From Chloroflexota bacterium (lineage in GTDB: Bacteria; Chloroflexota; Anaerolineae; Anaerolineales; Anaerolineaceae), in contig JAKAFP010000001.1 in NCBI GenBank assembly GCA_021825925.1, positions 186,001-250,000 of the forward strand: a stretch of DNA of 64,000 nucleotides, given 5' to 3'. Shown piece after piece: positions 17,023-25,134 of the stretch (the first letter of the stretch is position 1; each line of letters begins with the position of its first letter). The position numbers and the translations under genes are program-made. The notes under the pieces were generated by a model that worked only from the letters and a program-made list of their open reading frames with translations, had not been told where the DNA came from and searched no databases.

Positions 17023-17058
17023 AAAATGGATGGCTGTCGTCTCGAGCCATCCATTTTT
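17023..17058. terminator. Bidirectional terminator
   Basis: AAAATGGATGGCT (17023-17035) pairs with AGCCATCCATTTT, with A and T tracts on both sides. It lies between the convergent HD-GYP and flavin reductase genes. Confidence 0.85.
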
Positions 17059-17061
17059 TAT

Positions 17062-17592
17062 TTAATTGGAGTATAAGGCGGGGTCTCCTCGAAGGGTAAG
17101 TACTTCGCCGTAATATATTTTGTGATAATCCGCGATAGGATAATGACTTTCAATGGAGGCATCCAAAAAGCCTTGAGGTTTGAGTACATCCGAGTAGATC
17201 TTTCTGCATTCGATCACCAGGTTGGCTTCAATGTATGACGGTGCGGTAACTTCTGAACTTTTACAAGGTGTCAGACCGGATTCCTTGATCTTGTCGCCAT
17301 CTCTACCCGATTTTGCTCCCAGGAGGCTTAAAGCTTTATGATATTGATCCGGAAAAGCGCAGAGAGTGAAATCTGGATTGGATTCCATAAATCCGTAGGT
17401 ATAACGGGTGGGTCTGACCAATACTTGAACCACGGGTTTATTCCAAATAATTCCCATCCAACCCCAAGAGACGGTCATACAGTTGTATTTTTTTTCTGTG
17501 TAATTCCCGGCTGACAACAGGAACCAACCTTTATCCCACTGGGAATGGATCTTGATCGAAAAGTCCTTGGGTGCGATCGTCTGGATGCTCAT
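17062..17592 (-). CDS. Flavin reductase-like FMN-binding protein
   Basis: 176 residues, split-barrel flavin reductase fold: MTVSWGWMGIIWNKPVVQVLVRPTRYT matches the segment that binds the FMN phosphate and isoalloxazine ring. Relatives include the flavoredoxin and HpaC-like proteins and small electron carriers of anaerobes. GGGAGAAAAC precedes the ATG. No obvious partner oxygenase or dehydrogenase is adjacent, so the electron acceptor is unknown. Confidence 0.82.
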   Translation of the reverse strand: MSIQTIAPKDFSIKIHSQWDKGWFLLSAGNYTEKKYNCMTVSWGWMGIIWNKPVVQVLVRPTRYTYGFMESNPDFTLCAFPDQYHKALSLLGAKSGRDGDKIKESGLTPCKSSEVTAPSYIEANLVIECRKIYSDVLKPQGFLDASIESHYPIADYHKIYYGEVLTLRGDPALYSN

Positions 17593-17628
17593 GTTTTCTC
17601 CCTAAATATGATGATTAAGTGATTATAA

Positions 17629-17665
17629 AACACAAGAACAGCTTTTGATGGCTGTTCTTGTGTTT
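17629..17665 (-). terminator. Strong hairpin terminator
   Basis: A 13-bp perfect stem (ACACAAGAACAGC with GCTGTTCTTGTGT) and a 3' TTTTAT on the minus strand. It ends the transcript of the sortase-like gene. Confidence 0.85.
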
Positions 17666-17693
17666 CGGAAAGCATGCTATAAGAGGAGAATTA

Positions 17694-18287
17694 TCAGGCA
17701 GGGGAGGCGATGACGAAAAGTCGTCCCCAAGATGAATTGCCGTTTTTGCTGATGCAGGTTTGCAATACCAGTCCACCAGATCCGTAAGTTTCGTTGAAAA
17801 CATCAGTACTGGAGAGTGTTGCATCGGGGTTGTCGAGATTGACAAAATTGGAATAAGGATCGGTCGGGCTGAGGGCCTGGTATTTTTTGACTGAAGAGAC
17901 CTGGTATTTTTTGGTGCTGCCATCGCCAAATACAAGGAAGATCTCGGTTCCGGAGCCCAGTTTTGAAAAACTGGCGCCTGACAGGTAATTGTGAGCCAAT
18001 AAGCCGATCGCGCCAAATTGACTGGCCATGCCAAATTGGGTAACGGTGCCTGAACTGGTGGAAACATAAGTGGCTGAAGATTGTTGAACTACTTTAACTG
18101 CCATGACGTTCTTTACAAATACACCAACCAATTGTGAAGAGTCGGATTTCGCCAGAGATGCTGCAAATGATTCAATGGAGGCGGTGCTGGCTGCAGCCTG
18201 TACTTGTGTGGGAGGAAGGATGCCGAAGACAATGATCAGCGCCGCAAAAAAGGAAAGGAATTTGTATTTCAAGGTCAGTTTTTTCAT
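17694..18287 (-). CDS. Secreted sortase-like protein
   Basis: 197 residues. It has a clear signal peptide (KKLTLKYKFLSFFAALIIVFG, cleavage near VQAAA). The C-terminal part fits a sortase barrel: catalytic His in LLAHNYLSG, Cys in LVLQTCISK and Arg in SSWGRLFVIA, in the right order. Sortases join LPxTG-like proteins to cell walls or pili. This one is short, has no C-terminal membrane anchor, and no substrate with a sorting signal was seen in the window. Sortase-like proteins with unclear targets are known in Chloroflexota. The triad is seen; activity is inferred. Confidence 0.65.
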   Translation of the reverse strand: MKKLTLKYKFLSFFAALIIVFGILPPTQVQAAASTASIESFAASLAKSDSSQLVGVFVKNVMAVKVVQQSSATYVSTSSGTVTQFGMASQFGAIGLLAHNYLSGASFSKLGSGTEIFLVFGDGSTKKYQVSSVKKYQALSPTDPYSNFVNLDNPDATLSSTDVFNETYGSGGLVLQTCISKNGNSSWGRLFVIASPA

Positions 18288-18429
18288 TTTTGTTTTCCAT
18301 CAAATCTAATTTATATGTAACATTATAGTAATTTATTGGTAATAAATCAAGACAAAAATGGTCAAAATAACAATCTTGTAAGCTACTGACTGAATATTTA
18401 TAAGATGGGGAAAGTAAGTGTTGGAAAAC

Positions 18430-18460
18430 AAAAAGGACCACTTTTAGAGTGGTCCTTTTT
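18430..18460. terminator. Terminator after the patatin gene
   Basis: AAAAAGGACCACT (18430-18442) and AGTGGTCCTTTTT (18448-18460) form a 13-bp perfect stem with A and T flanks, so it can work in both directions. Confidence 0.85.
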
Positions 18461-18474
18461 GAAAATGTTGGAGG

Positions 18475-19281
18475 TCAGGCTTTTTTCGCCATGAATCTGG
18501 TTAGCTGTGGCAGAGCAGCCTCAGCGGCTTTTCTGCCTTCCTCGATCATTTTATCCGAGTCGCCAAATCCCCACGCGGAATATTGGGAGATCTTGGGTTT
18601 GATGAAGCAGTCACATGTGTCTTGATTCAACGAAGTCGAGCGTTCCTGCATGATATACACCATGGCAAGCAGGTTTTCAAATGGATTTTCAGGACGTTTT
18701 CCGCGTTTGGAAGGGGATGAAACATCCACGCCAATGGTGAAATCGGCTCCCATGGCCACAACTTGTTCCACGGGCAGGTTATCCACCACACCGCCATCCA
18801 CCAGCAGACGGCCATTTATCTCCACCGGTGAAAACAATCCAGGGATGGCTGCACTGGCTCGCACACACGGAGCCACCAGACCTTTATCCATGACCACGCG
18901 CTCACCAGAGACAATGTCGCAGCAGATGGCGGCAAAGGGCAGGTTCAGGTCTTTAAACTCGCACTCACCTATGTTCTTTTTGATGAATTCTTCCATGGGC
19001 TGGGTGTCAAACAAGGCCAATGGTTTGTTGAGCGAGAGCTTTACCAAAGTCGGCCAGTCCATGGAAAGAAAAAGCTTTTCCAGATCATCCAGCGGTACGC
19101 CTGCACAATAGGCAGACCCCACCAGGGCTCCAGCACTGGTACCGGCGACAAAATCCGGTTTGATGCCTTCACGATCAAGCACCTGTAAAACGCCGATATG
19201 AGCAGCCCCATGGGTGGCGCCGCCGCTCAAAGCCAGGCCAAGCTTCGGCTTTTTACCTAGAATACGATCTATTAGTTTCAT
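18475..19281 (-). CDS. Patatin-like phospholipase (RssA/NTE type)
   Basis: 268 residues. ALSGGATHGAAHIGVLQ is the oxyanion-hole glycine loop, GTSAGALVGSAYCAG has the nucleophilic Ser, and LLVDGGVVDNLPV has the catalytic Asp of the Ser-Asp dyad. This is a cytosolic acyl-hydrolase of the RssA family. GAGG lies before the ATG. It is transcribed alone with its own terminator. The lipid substrate is unknown. Confidence 0.88.
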   Translation of the reverse strand: MKLIDRILGKKPKLGLALSGGATHGAAHIGVLQVLDREGIKPDFVAGTSAGALVGSAYCAGVPLDDLEKLFLSMDWPTLVKLSLNKPLALFDTQPMEEFIKKNIGECEFKDLNLPFAAICCDIVSGERVVMDKGLVAPCVRASAAIPGLFSPVEINGRLLVDGGVVDNLPVEQVVAMGADFTIGVDVSSPSKRGKRPENPFENLLAMVYIMQERSTSLNQDTCDCFIKPKISQYSAWGFGDSDKMIEEGRKAAEAALPQLTRFMAKKA

Positions 19282-19369
19282 GATTCCTCAAAGGACACGA
19301 TGCAGATATGTTGCAATACGCCCTTATTTTACCTGAATTATGAATTCTTCCAGCGATTTTTAAAAGGGG

Positions 19370-19915
19370 TTAGAGGTTTCGTAAAATTTCTTCAGTAATT
19401 TGGTTTATTTCATCAAGCCTTAATCTTGATTGGAACTCAACCACGATCGCCTTTGGCCAGCGTTTGAGGGCCGCTTCAACCAACGCAGGGCGGATGACGA
19501 CGACGGCAGTTCCATATTCCCCTTTATCAATCGCCTGCAATCCGTTTTGCCACCCCTCTCCACGGATGAATTCCAATGGTCCAAGTTCATCCACCAGCAA
19601 AAGGTCACATCCACTGGTTTTGGCCAGAATGGCGTTTCCCCATTTCATCACCTCTTGATCAAAAGCCCAGTGCTCAGTCAGCAATCCATCGGATTCGGTG
19701 GTGCGAAGGGTTGCGAGTATTTTTCGTTCATGTGTCGTCAGGTCTTCGATCGTAATGGCTGTCTTGACTTGATCTTCAAACACAGGCGGACAAATGACAC
19801 CCGCTAGTATCAATCCTCTTGAGAGTGCTTGATTGACCAGACTGTTACTGAAATGTGTTTTGCCGACCTGGAAAGGACCTGTGATGATCCATATTTTGGA
19901 TTCTTGAGAGGTCAT
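19370..19915 (-). CDS. Small P-loop NTPase (THEP1-like)
   Basis: 181 residues. Walker A reads GPFQVGKTHFS and a Walker B is in CDLLLVDELGPLEF, both typical of the THEP1/NTPase_1 family of nucleoside-triphosphatases. The start codon overlaps the stop of the ABC ATPase gene (ATGA), so the two are translationally coupled and likely act together. THEP1-like proteins hydrolyse NTPs slowly in vitro, and their role in cells is not established. Coupling to a FecCD-type importer is notable. Confidence 0.75.
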   Translation of the reverse strand: MTSQESKIWIITGPFQVGKTHFSNSLVNQALSRGLILAGVICPPVFEDQVKTAITIEDLTTHERKILATLRTTESDGLLTEHWAFDQEVMKWGNAILAKTSGCDLLLVDELGPLEFIRGEGWQNGLQAIDKGEYGTAVVVIRPALVEAALKRWPKAIVVEFQSRLRLDEINQITEEILRNL

Positions 19916-20700
19916 TGAAGTTTTTCCAATGATCGCACAACAGGCAGACCCTCGACCTGGATGACGTCTATGTGGGTTCCGTAGGTTTCACTTAGCTTCT
20001 GGCTGGTAAACGTGGTTTCAAGCGTACCGGTATGCATGACCCTGCCCTGGCGCATGAGCACGAGATTGTTTGCCACCAACGAAGCTGCCTCGGGATCATG
20101 CGTGGTAAACAAGACCGTCACCCCGGTTGAACGCAGCTGGTTAAGGATCTGAAGCGTTATGTTGCGGTTGCTCAGGTCAAGGTGTGAGGTGGGTTCATCC
20201 AGCAGCAGCACTTTGGGCTGTTGGGCTAATGCGCGGGCGATCAACACAAGCTGCAATTCGCCTCCGCTCAGCTCGGGGATGGGGCGCATTTCAAGGTGTC
20301 CGATCCCAACTTGAAGGAGAGACTGGTGGGCAATTTCCACATCAGATTGCCCTGGAAGGTCAAGCGGCCCCAGGTAAGGGGCTCGTCCCAATAAGACATA
20401 CTCAAGCACACTGTATTCAAAAGGAACGTATTCAGATTGGGGTACCAGACCGATCCACTGACTTAATTCCTTGCGAGCATAATGACCGATGGCTTTGTCT
20501 CTTAACAGGATGGTTCCGCTCACCGGTTTGCGCAGCCCGAGCAGCAAATGGATCAGGGTTGTTTTGCCTGCGCCATTGGGGCCAAGGATGGCTGTGATAG
20601 TTCCGGGCTGGATTTCAAACGAGACCGCGTTAAGGACGTTCTTTTGATCCGGTTCGTAGCTGAATTCAAGGTCGCTGATGGTGAGCATGGGGTGGTTCAT
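19912..20700 (-). CDS. ABC transporter ATPase, iron-siderophore/cobalamin/molybdate type
   Basis: 262 residues. Walker A LGPNGAGKTT, signature LSGGELQLV and Walker B VLLLDEPTSHLDL are intact. The SHLDL ending after the Walker B is usual for FecE/BtuD/MolC-type importer ATPases. It overlaps both neighbours by 4 nt. Substrate cannot be told from the ATPase. Confidence 0.87.
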   Translation of the reverse strand: MNHPMLTISDLEFSYEPDQKNVLNAVSFEIQPGTITAILGPNGAGKTTLIHLLLGLRKPVSGTILLRDKAIGHYARKELSQWIGLVPQSEYVPFEYSVLEYVLLGRAPYLGPLDLPGQSDVEIAHQSLLQVGIGHLEMRPIPELSGGELQLVLIARALAQQPKVLLLDEPTSHLDLSNRNITLQILNQLRSTGVTVLFTTHDPEAASLVANNLVLMRQGRVMHTGTLETTFTSQKLSETYGTHIDVIQVEGLPVVRSLEKLQ

Positions 20701-21695
20701 CGCTGCAACCTCATACCGGGGCTGATCATTAGGACCAGGAAGATAACCGCACCTAATAGAGAAGTGATGATCCCCAAGGGGATTTCGCCAGCTGAGAGGG
20801 TACGCGCAATGTCATCACACAGGATGGCAAAGGCGCCGCCAATGGCGATGCTCACGGGAATGAAATTGGCTGAATTGGCACCTACGAGCCTTCTGGCTAT
20901 GTGGGGAATGATCAGGCCGATCCATCCCACAATGCCTGCCACAGAAACCACCACAGCGGTGATGGCCACACTGACGCCCAGCAGCAGGGTGCGTTCCCGT
21001 TTGACCGAAACACCCAGAGAGGCGGCGGTTTCATCACCCAGCGAAAGCAGGTTCAGCCGCCAGCGCATCAGGTAGATGATGACCAGACCGATCACCACAA
21101 CCGGCAGGATGTAGAAAAGGTCCCGCCAGGTGACTGACCACAATCCGCCCAGCAGCCAGAAGGTGATCTCAGGCAGTTGCGAGGTAGGGTCTGCCAGATA
21201 TTTCAGAACACCCAGACCGGCCGAGAAGAAAGCAGATACCGCGATCCCGGCAAGGATCAAACGCAGCACCCATCCGCCAAAGCGGATGCGCCGCGCTATG
21301 AAATACGAAAAGAGCAGGCCCAGCACCGCAAAAAGGGTGGCGCTGGTTTCAACCAGCAGGGGGGAGGATCCAAGAAAGATGATACTGAGTGCAGCACCAA
21401 AACCCGCACCCTGGGTCACGCCCAGGAACCCCGGTTCAATCAGGGGATTGCGAAAAAGCATTTGCATCACCCCTCCGGCGGCTGAAAGCGCCATCCCCAG
21501 GCAAAGTGCGCTGAGAAGTCTGGGTAGCCGCAGACTAAACACCAGCCTTTGTGCCAATTCGTCGTTCAACAATACTGAAAGCGGCATAAAGAGAGGTTTG
21601 GGGTATCTGCCCATGACCAGTGAAATGAGAAACACCAGCAGTGGGATCAGAATGAGAATGATGGGAGAAAGCCAGAGGTTTTTTTTCAAAGTCAT
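20697..21695 (-). CDS. FecCD-family ABC transporter permease
   Basis: 332 residues with about ten membrane helices and the FecCD hallmarks LPRLLSALCLGMALSAAGG near the start, RNPLIEPGFLGVTQGAG, and GIVGWIGLIIPHIARRLVG. It transports siderophore, haem, cobalamin, or molybdate/tungstate in relatives. No substrate-binding protein gene is next to it in this window, so that component must come from elsewhere. It is the first gene of the permease-ATPase-NTPase set. A PadR regulator lies just upstream on the same strand. Confidence 0.87.
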   Translation of the reverse strand: MTLKKNLWLSPIILILIPLLVFLISLVMGRYPKPLFMPLSVLLNDELAQRLVFSLRLPRLLSALCLGMALSAAGGVMQMLFRNPLIEPGFLGVTQGAGFGAALSIIFLGSSPLLVETSATLFAVLGLLFSYFIARRIRFGGWVLRLILAGIAVSAFFSAGLGVLKYLADPTSQLPEITFWLLGGLWSVTWRDLFYILPVVVIGLVIIYLMRWRLNLLSLGDETAASLGVSVKRERTLLLGVSVAITAVVVSVAGIVGWIGLIIPHIARRLVGANSANFIPVSIAIGGAFAILCDDIARTLSAGEIPLGIITSLLGAVIFLVLMISPGMRLQR

Positions 21696-21775
21696 CTCGA
21701 TGGGTAAGGGGCGACGTTACGCCCCTCATTGTATTGGTTAATTACGTATCGCTTGTACTCAAGCACATGGTTATT

Positions 21776-22324
21776 TCATTTCGTTTTTATCGGGTTGTGC
21801 AAAATATTCAGCCAATTGATCATGGATTGAATTTGAACCAGCCTGAATTGGATGACCGACTTTTTGAATTGATCTTTTTCGTTGACTTTCTCAAACAAGG
21901 ACATGGTATTGGCAAGCCAGGCACTGCATTCTTCATACTGCTGCTTGATCAGGGTGTTGACGTTCTCAGGCTGATATTTCAATAAGAAAAAGTAGCGCAG
22001 CATGAATTCCTGCCTGAAATCGCGGGGATGTTGAACGATCGAGGGGAGCCAGGTTTCAAAAGCGTTTCTGCCTTTTTCGGTGATTTGGTATTCCATGCGC
22101 GTGGGATGAGCGTCGCCTGGCTGCATGGTCCCGTGGATGAAGCCCTTCTTGTCCAGTTTATCAAGATAGGCATACAGGTTGGACATTTTCACATTCCAGA
22201 TCAAGCCGATACCGTCTGGGTCAGTGATGAGCTTGTGCAAATCATAACCATGCGTTGGTTTTTCGTATAAAAAACCAAGCAGTGCGAATTCGGACGAAGT
22301 GAAAGGGTTAATATTTCCGCGCAT
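21776..22324 (-). CDS. PadR family transcriptional regulator
   Basis: 182 residues from ATG 22324; a TTG three codons further up is possible. The N-terminal winged helix (SEFALLGFLYEKPTHGYDLHK, then SNLYAYLDKLDKKGFI) is that of PadR-s1 repressors, followed by a C-terminal helical dimerisation domain. It is 80 bp upstream of the FecCD permease gene on the same strand and may control it. No ribosome site is seen; a TATAAT box lies 25 bp before the ATG and a palindrome fills the gap, which points to autorepression and a short or absent leader. Confidence 0.8.
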   Translation of the reverse strand: MRGNINPFTSSEFALLGFLYEKPTHGYDLHKLITDPDGIGLIWNVKMSNLYAYLDKLDKKGFIHGTMQPGDAHPTRMEYQITEKGRNAFETWLPSIVQHPRDFRQEFMLRYFFLLKYQPENVNTLIKQQYEECSAWLANTMSLFEKVNEKDQFKKSVIQFRLVQIQSMINWLNILHNPIKTK

Positions 22325-22326
22325 AG

Positions 22327-22355
22327 TATTCAATAATTGAATAATATTAATTATA
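22327..22355 (-). promoter_or_regulatory. PadR promoter with operator palindrome
   Basis: TATTCAAT-A-ATTGAATA (22327-22343) is a perfect 17-bp palindrome ending 2 bp before the ATG. TATAAT (22355-22350 on the minus strand) precedes it. A dimeric regulator here would block transcription start. Autoregulation is inferred from position. Confidence 0.5.
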
Positions 22356-22433
22356 CCTGCATTTTTATGCTGAGGGAAAAAATTTGAACCTGATTATGCT
22401 ACAATAAATTCAATCACCCTTAGGAGGTAAACA

Positions 22434-23312
<879 letters not shown>

Positions 23313-23360
23313 CAGAACTGTTTCCTTAAAGAAGAAATACCTTCAACTAAGAATAATGAC

Positions 23361-23393
23361 AACCTTGACAAGGTTTCAAACCTTGTCAAGGTT
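23361..23393. repeat. 33-bp perfect palindrome
   Basis: AACCTTGACAAGGTTT, one central base, then AAACCTTGTCAAGGTT. Each arm is itself nearly palindromic (AACCTTG-A-CAAGGTT). It looks like a dispersed intergenic REP-like element; with no T run after it, a classical terminator is less likely. Confidence 0.75.
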
Positions 23394-23487
23394 GATCTAT
23401 TAAATAAGCATTCTTTGATTCGTTCCTTTATGTTCAGTTTTATTCAGGGGATGATGTCGTTTATAATAAACGCATACAGGTGACGGA

Positions 23488-24297
23488 TTGACAACCAGTG
23501 CATTTCAATACTACTTAAAATCGCTAAATACCTTGCTACGCGGAGTAAAAAATCCGGCTGTAGTGATTTCGTTATCCTTCAGACGCTCAACCCGCTACGC
23601 CGCCCGGGTGAACTTGAAAAGCGGTGAGACCTTCATGGTCTTCAGCCTGATGGATCTGTGGATTCTCAAAGAGACAATCCTGGATCGTCAATATGAACAG
23701 GTCAGCCTGCCATTACAAGATGGCTGGACCATTGTGGATATAGGCGCAGCGCTGGGTGATTATGCGGTTTGGGCTGCCAAACAGACCCCCCATGGACGGG
23801 TGATCGCCGTAGAACCTTACCCTCCCTCTGTTTCACTATTACGATCGAATATTGATAAAAACCGTGTGTATAACATTGAGCTTTTTTCGGGTGCTGTCGC
23901 CGCCGGCAGCGGTTCCACCATTTTGAAAGTAGAGCAAGGTAGTATTGTTCAAAACTCCACAGCGGCTGAATTGAAAACTGATCAAACCGTTACCGTTGAT
24001 ACACTCAGTCTTGATGACCTTTTTGCTCGGTTTGAGATTGGTAAATGCGATTATCTCAAACTGGATTGTGAAGGAGGGGAATATGAAATCCTCTTTTCAA
24101 CATCAAAGCAAACGCTTGATAAAATTGACCGTATTTGCATGGAAGTTCACGATGGCATGGTCCCTCTCAATCGGCAAGACATGATCAAGTTCCTCGAAAA
24201 TGCGGGATATCAGACCCGCCTCACACCTAACCCCGTGCACACAGAACTTGCATACCTTTATGCAGAAAAAACCTCCCTCAAGAAAGAACAAGCATGA
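23488..24297 (+). CDS. FkbM family methyltransferase
   Basis: 269 residues with a TTG start at 23488, supported by AGGTGA 5-10 nt upstream. The SAM-binding motif I is IVDIGAALGDYAVWAA, and VIAVEPYP gives the acidic residue for the ribose; a later DYLKLDCEGGEYEIL is the FkbM signature. Relatives methylate sugars or polyketides. Its stop overlaps the next methyltransferase (ATGA), and a GT39-like membrane protein follows, so the trio probably modifies a surface glycan. Confidence 0.82.
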   Translation: MTTSAFQYYLKSLNTLLRGVKNPAVVISLSFRRSTRYAARVNLKSGETFMVFSLMDLWILKETILDRQYEQVSLPLQDGWTIVDIGAALGDYAVWAAKQTPHGRVIAVEPYPPSVSLLRSNIDKNRVYNIELFSGAVAAGSGSTILKVEQGSIVQNSTAAELKTDQTVTVDTLSLDDLFARFEIGKCDYLKLDCEGGEYEILFSTSKQTLDKIDRICMEVHDGMVPLNRQDMIKFLENAGYQTRLTPNPVHTELAYLYAEKTSLKKEQA

Positions 24298-25118
24298 GTC
24301 TTCACCATCACACTCCCGTTGAGGCGCGCGCCGCCCAAAAAGACCATCTCTGGTTGCAGATTTCCAGTCTGCCATACTTCCGCGGATTACTGCGCGCGGT
24401 GGAAGCACGCTTCTATGAAAATATTGACTTGCCGTCTCCCACACTTGATTTGGGCTGCGGCGACGGGCATTTTGCCAGCCTGGTTTTCGACCGCAAACTG
24501 GAAGTCGGTCTCGATCCGTGGAGCGAACCGCTGCGCGAAGCCGCCAAGCGTGGAAGCTACGAGAAGCTGGTCAACACACCAGGCGACCAGATCCCTTACC
24601 CTGATGGTTATTTTGGCAGCGCGGTCAGCAATTCTGTGCTGGAGCACATTCCCGAGCTTGACCCTGTGCTGGCCGATCTGGCCCGCGTAATGAAACCCGG
24701 TGCGCCTTTCATCTTCTGTGTGCCCAATCATAACTTTTTGGGTGCGCTGTCGGTGAGTAATTTCTTTGACCGCATTGGCTTAAAATTCCTGGGCAACGCC
24801 TACAGAGCTTTCTTCAACCGCATCGCCAGACATCATCACTGTGATGATCCCGAAGTGTGGAATGCCCGTCTGAATAAGGCTGGTTTTGAGTTGGTGGATT
24901 GGTGGCATTATTTTTCACCCAGGGCGTTACAAGTTCTGGAATGGGGGCACTATTTTGGTTTACCTTCTCTGATCACGCGCAGGCTGTTTGGCAGGTGGAT
25001 TTTGGTACCGGCACGCTGGAACTTGTTTATCACCACCGCCATTACCAAAAGTTCATATGCTGAAGCCTCCAATCAACCCAAGGGAACCTGCACTTTTTAC
25101 ATCGCACGCCGCAAGTAA
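24294..25118 (+). CDS. Class I SAM-dependent methyltransferase
   Basis: 274 residues. TLDLGCGDGHFASLVF is motif I, VGLDPWSEPLREA the acidic loop, YFGSAVSNSVLEHIPEL motif III: a typical Methyltransf_11 fold. It overlaps the FkbM gene by 4 nt and is 16 nt before the membrane glycosyltransferase gene. The substrate is unknown; a role in surface polysaccharide or lipid-linked sugar decoration is likely from context. Confidence 0.83.
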   Translation: MSLHHHTPVEARAAQKDHLWLQISSLPYFRGLLRAVEARFYENIDLPSPTLDLGCGDGHFASLVFDRKLEVGLDPWSEPLREAAKRGSYEKLVNTPGDQIPYPDGYFGSAVSNSVLEHIPELDPVLADLARVMKPGAPFIFCVPNHNFLGALSVSNFFDRIGLKFLGNAYRAFFNRIARHHHCDDPEVWNARLNKAGFELVDWWHYFSPRALQVLEWGHYFGLPSLITRRLFGRWILVPARWNLFITTAITKSSYAEASNQPKGTCTFYIARRK

Positions 25119-25134
25119 CGCAAAGGATTAATGC

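Noticed and set aside
20548..21137. Plus-strand frames opposite the FecCD permease and ATPase genes
   Set aside because: Antisense to well-conserved transporter genes, with no ribosome site or known domain.
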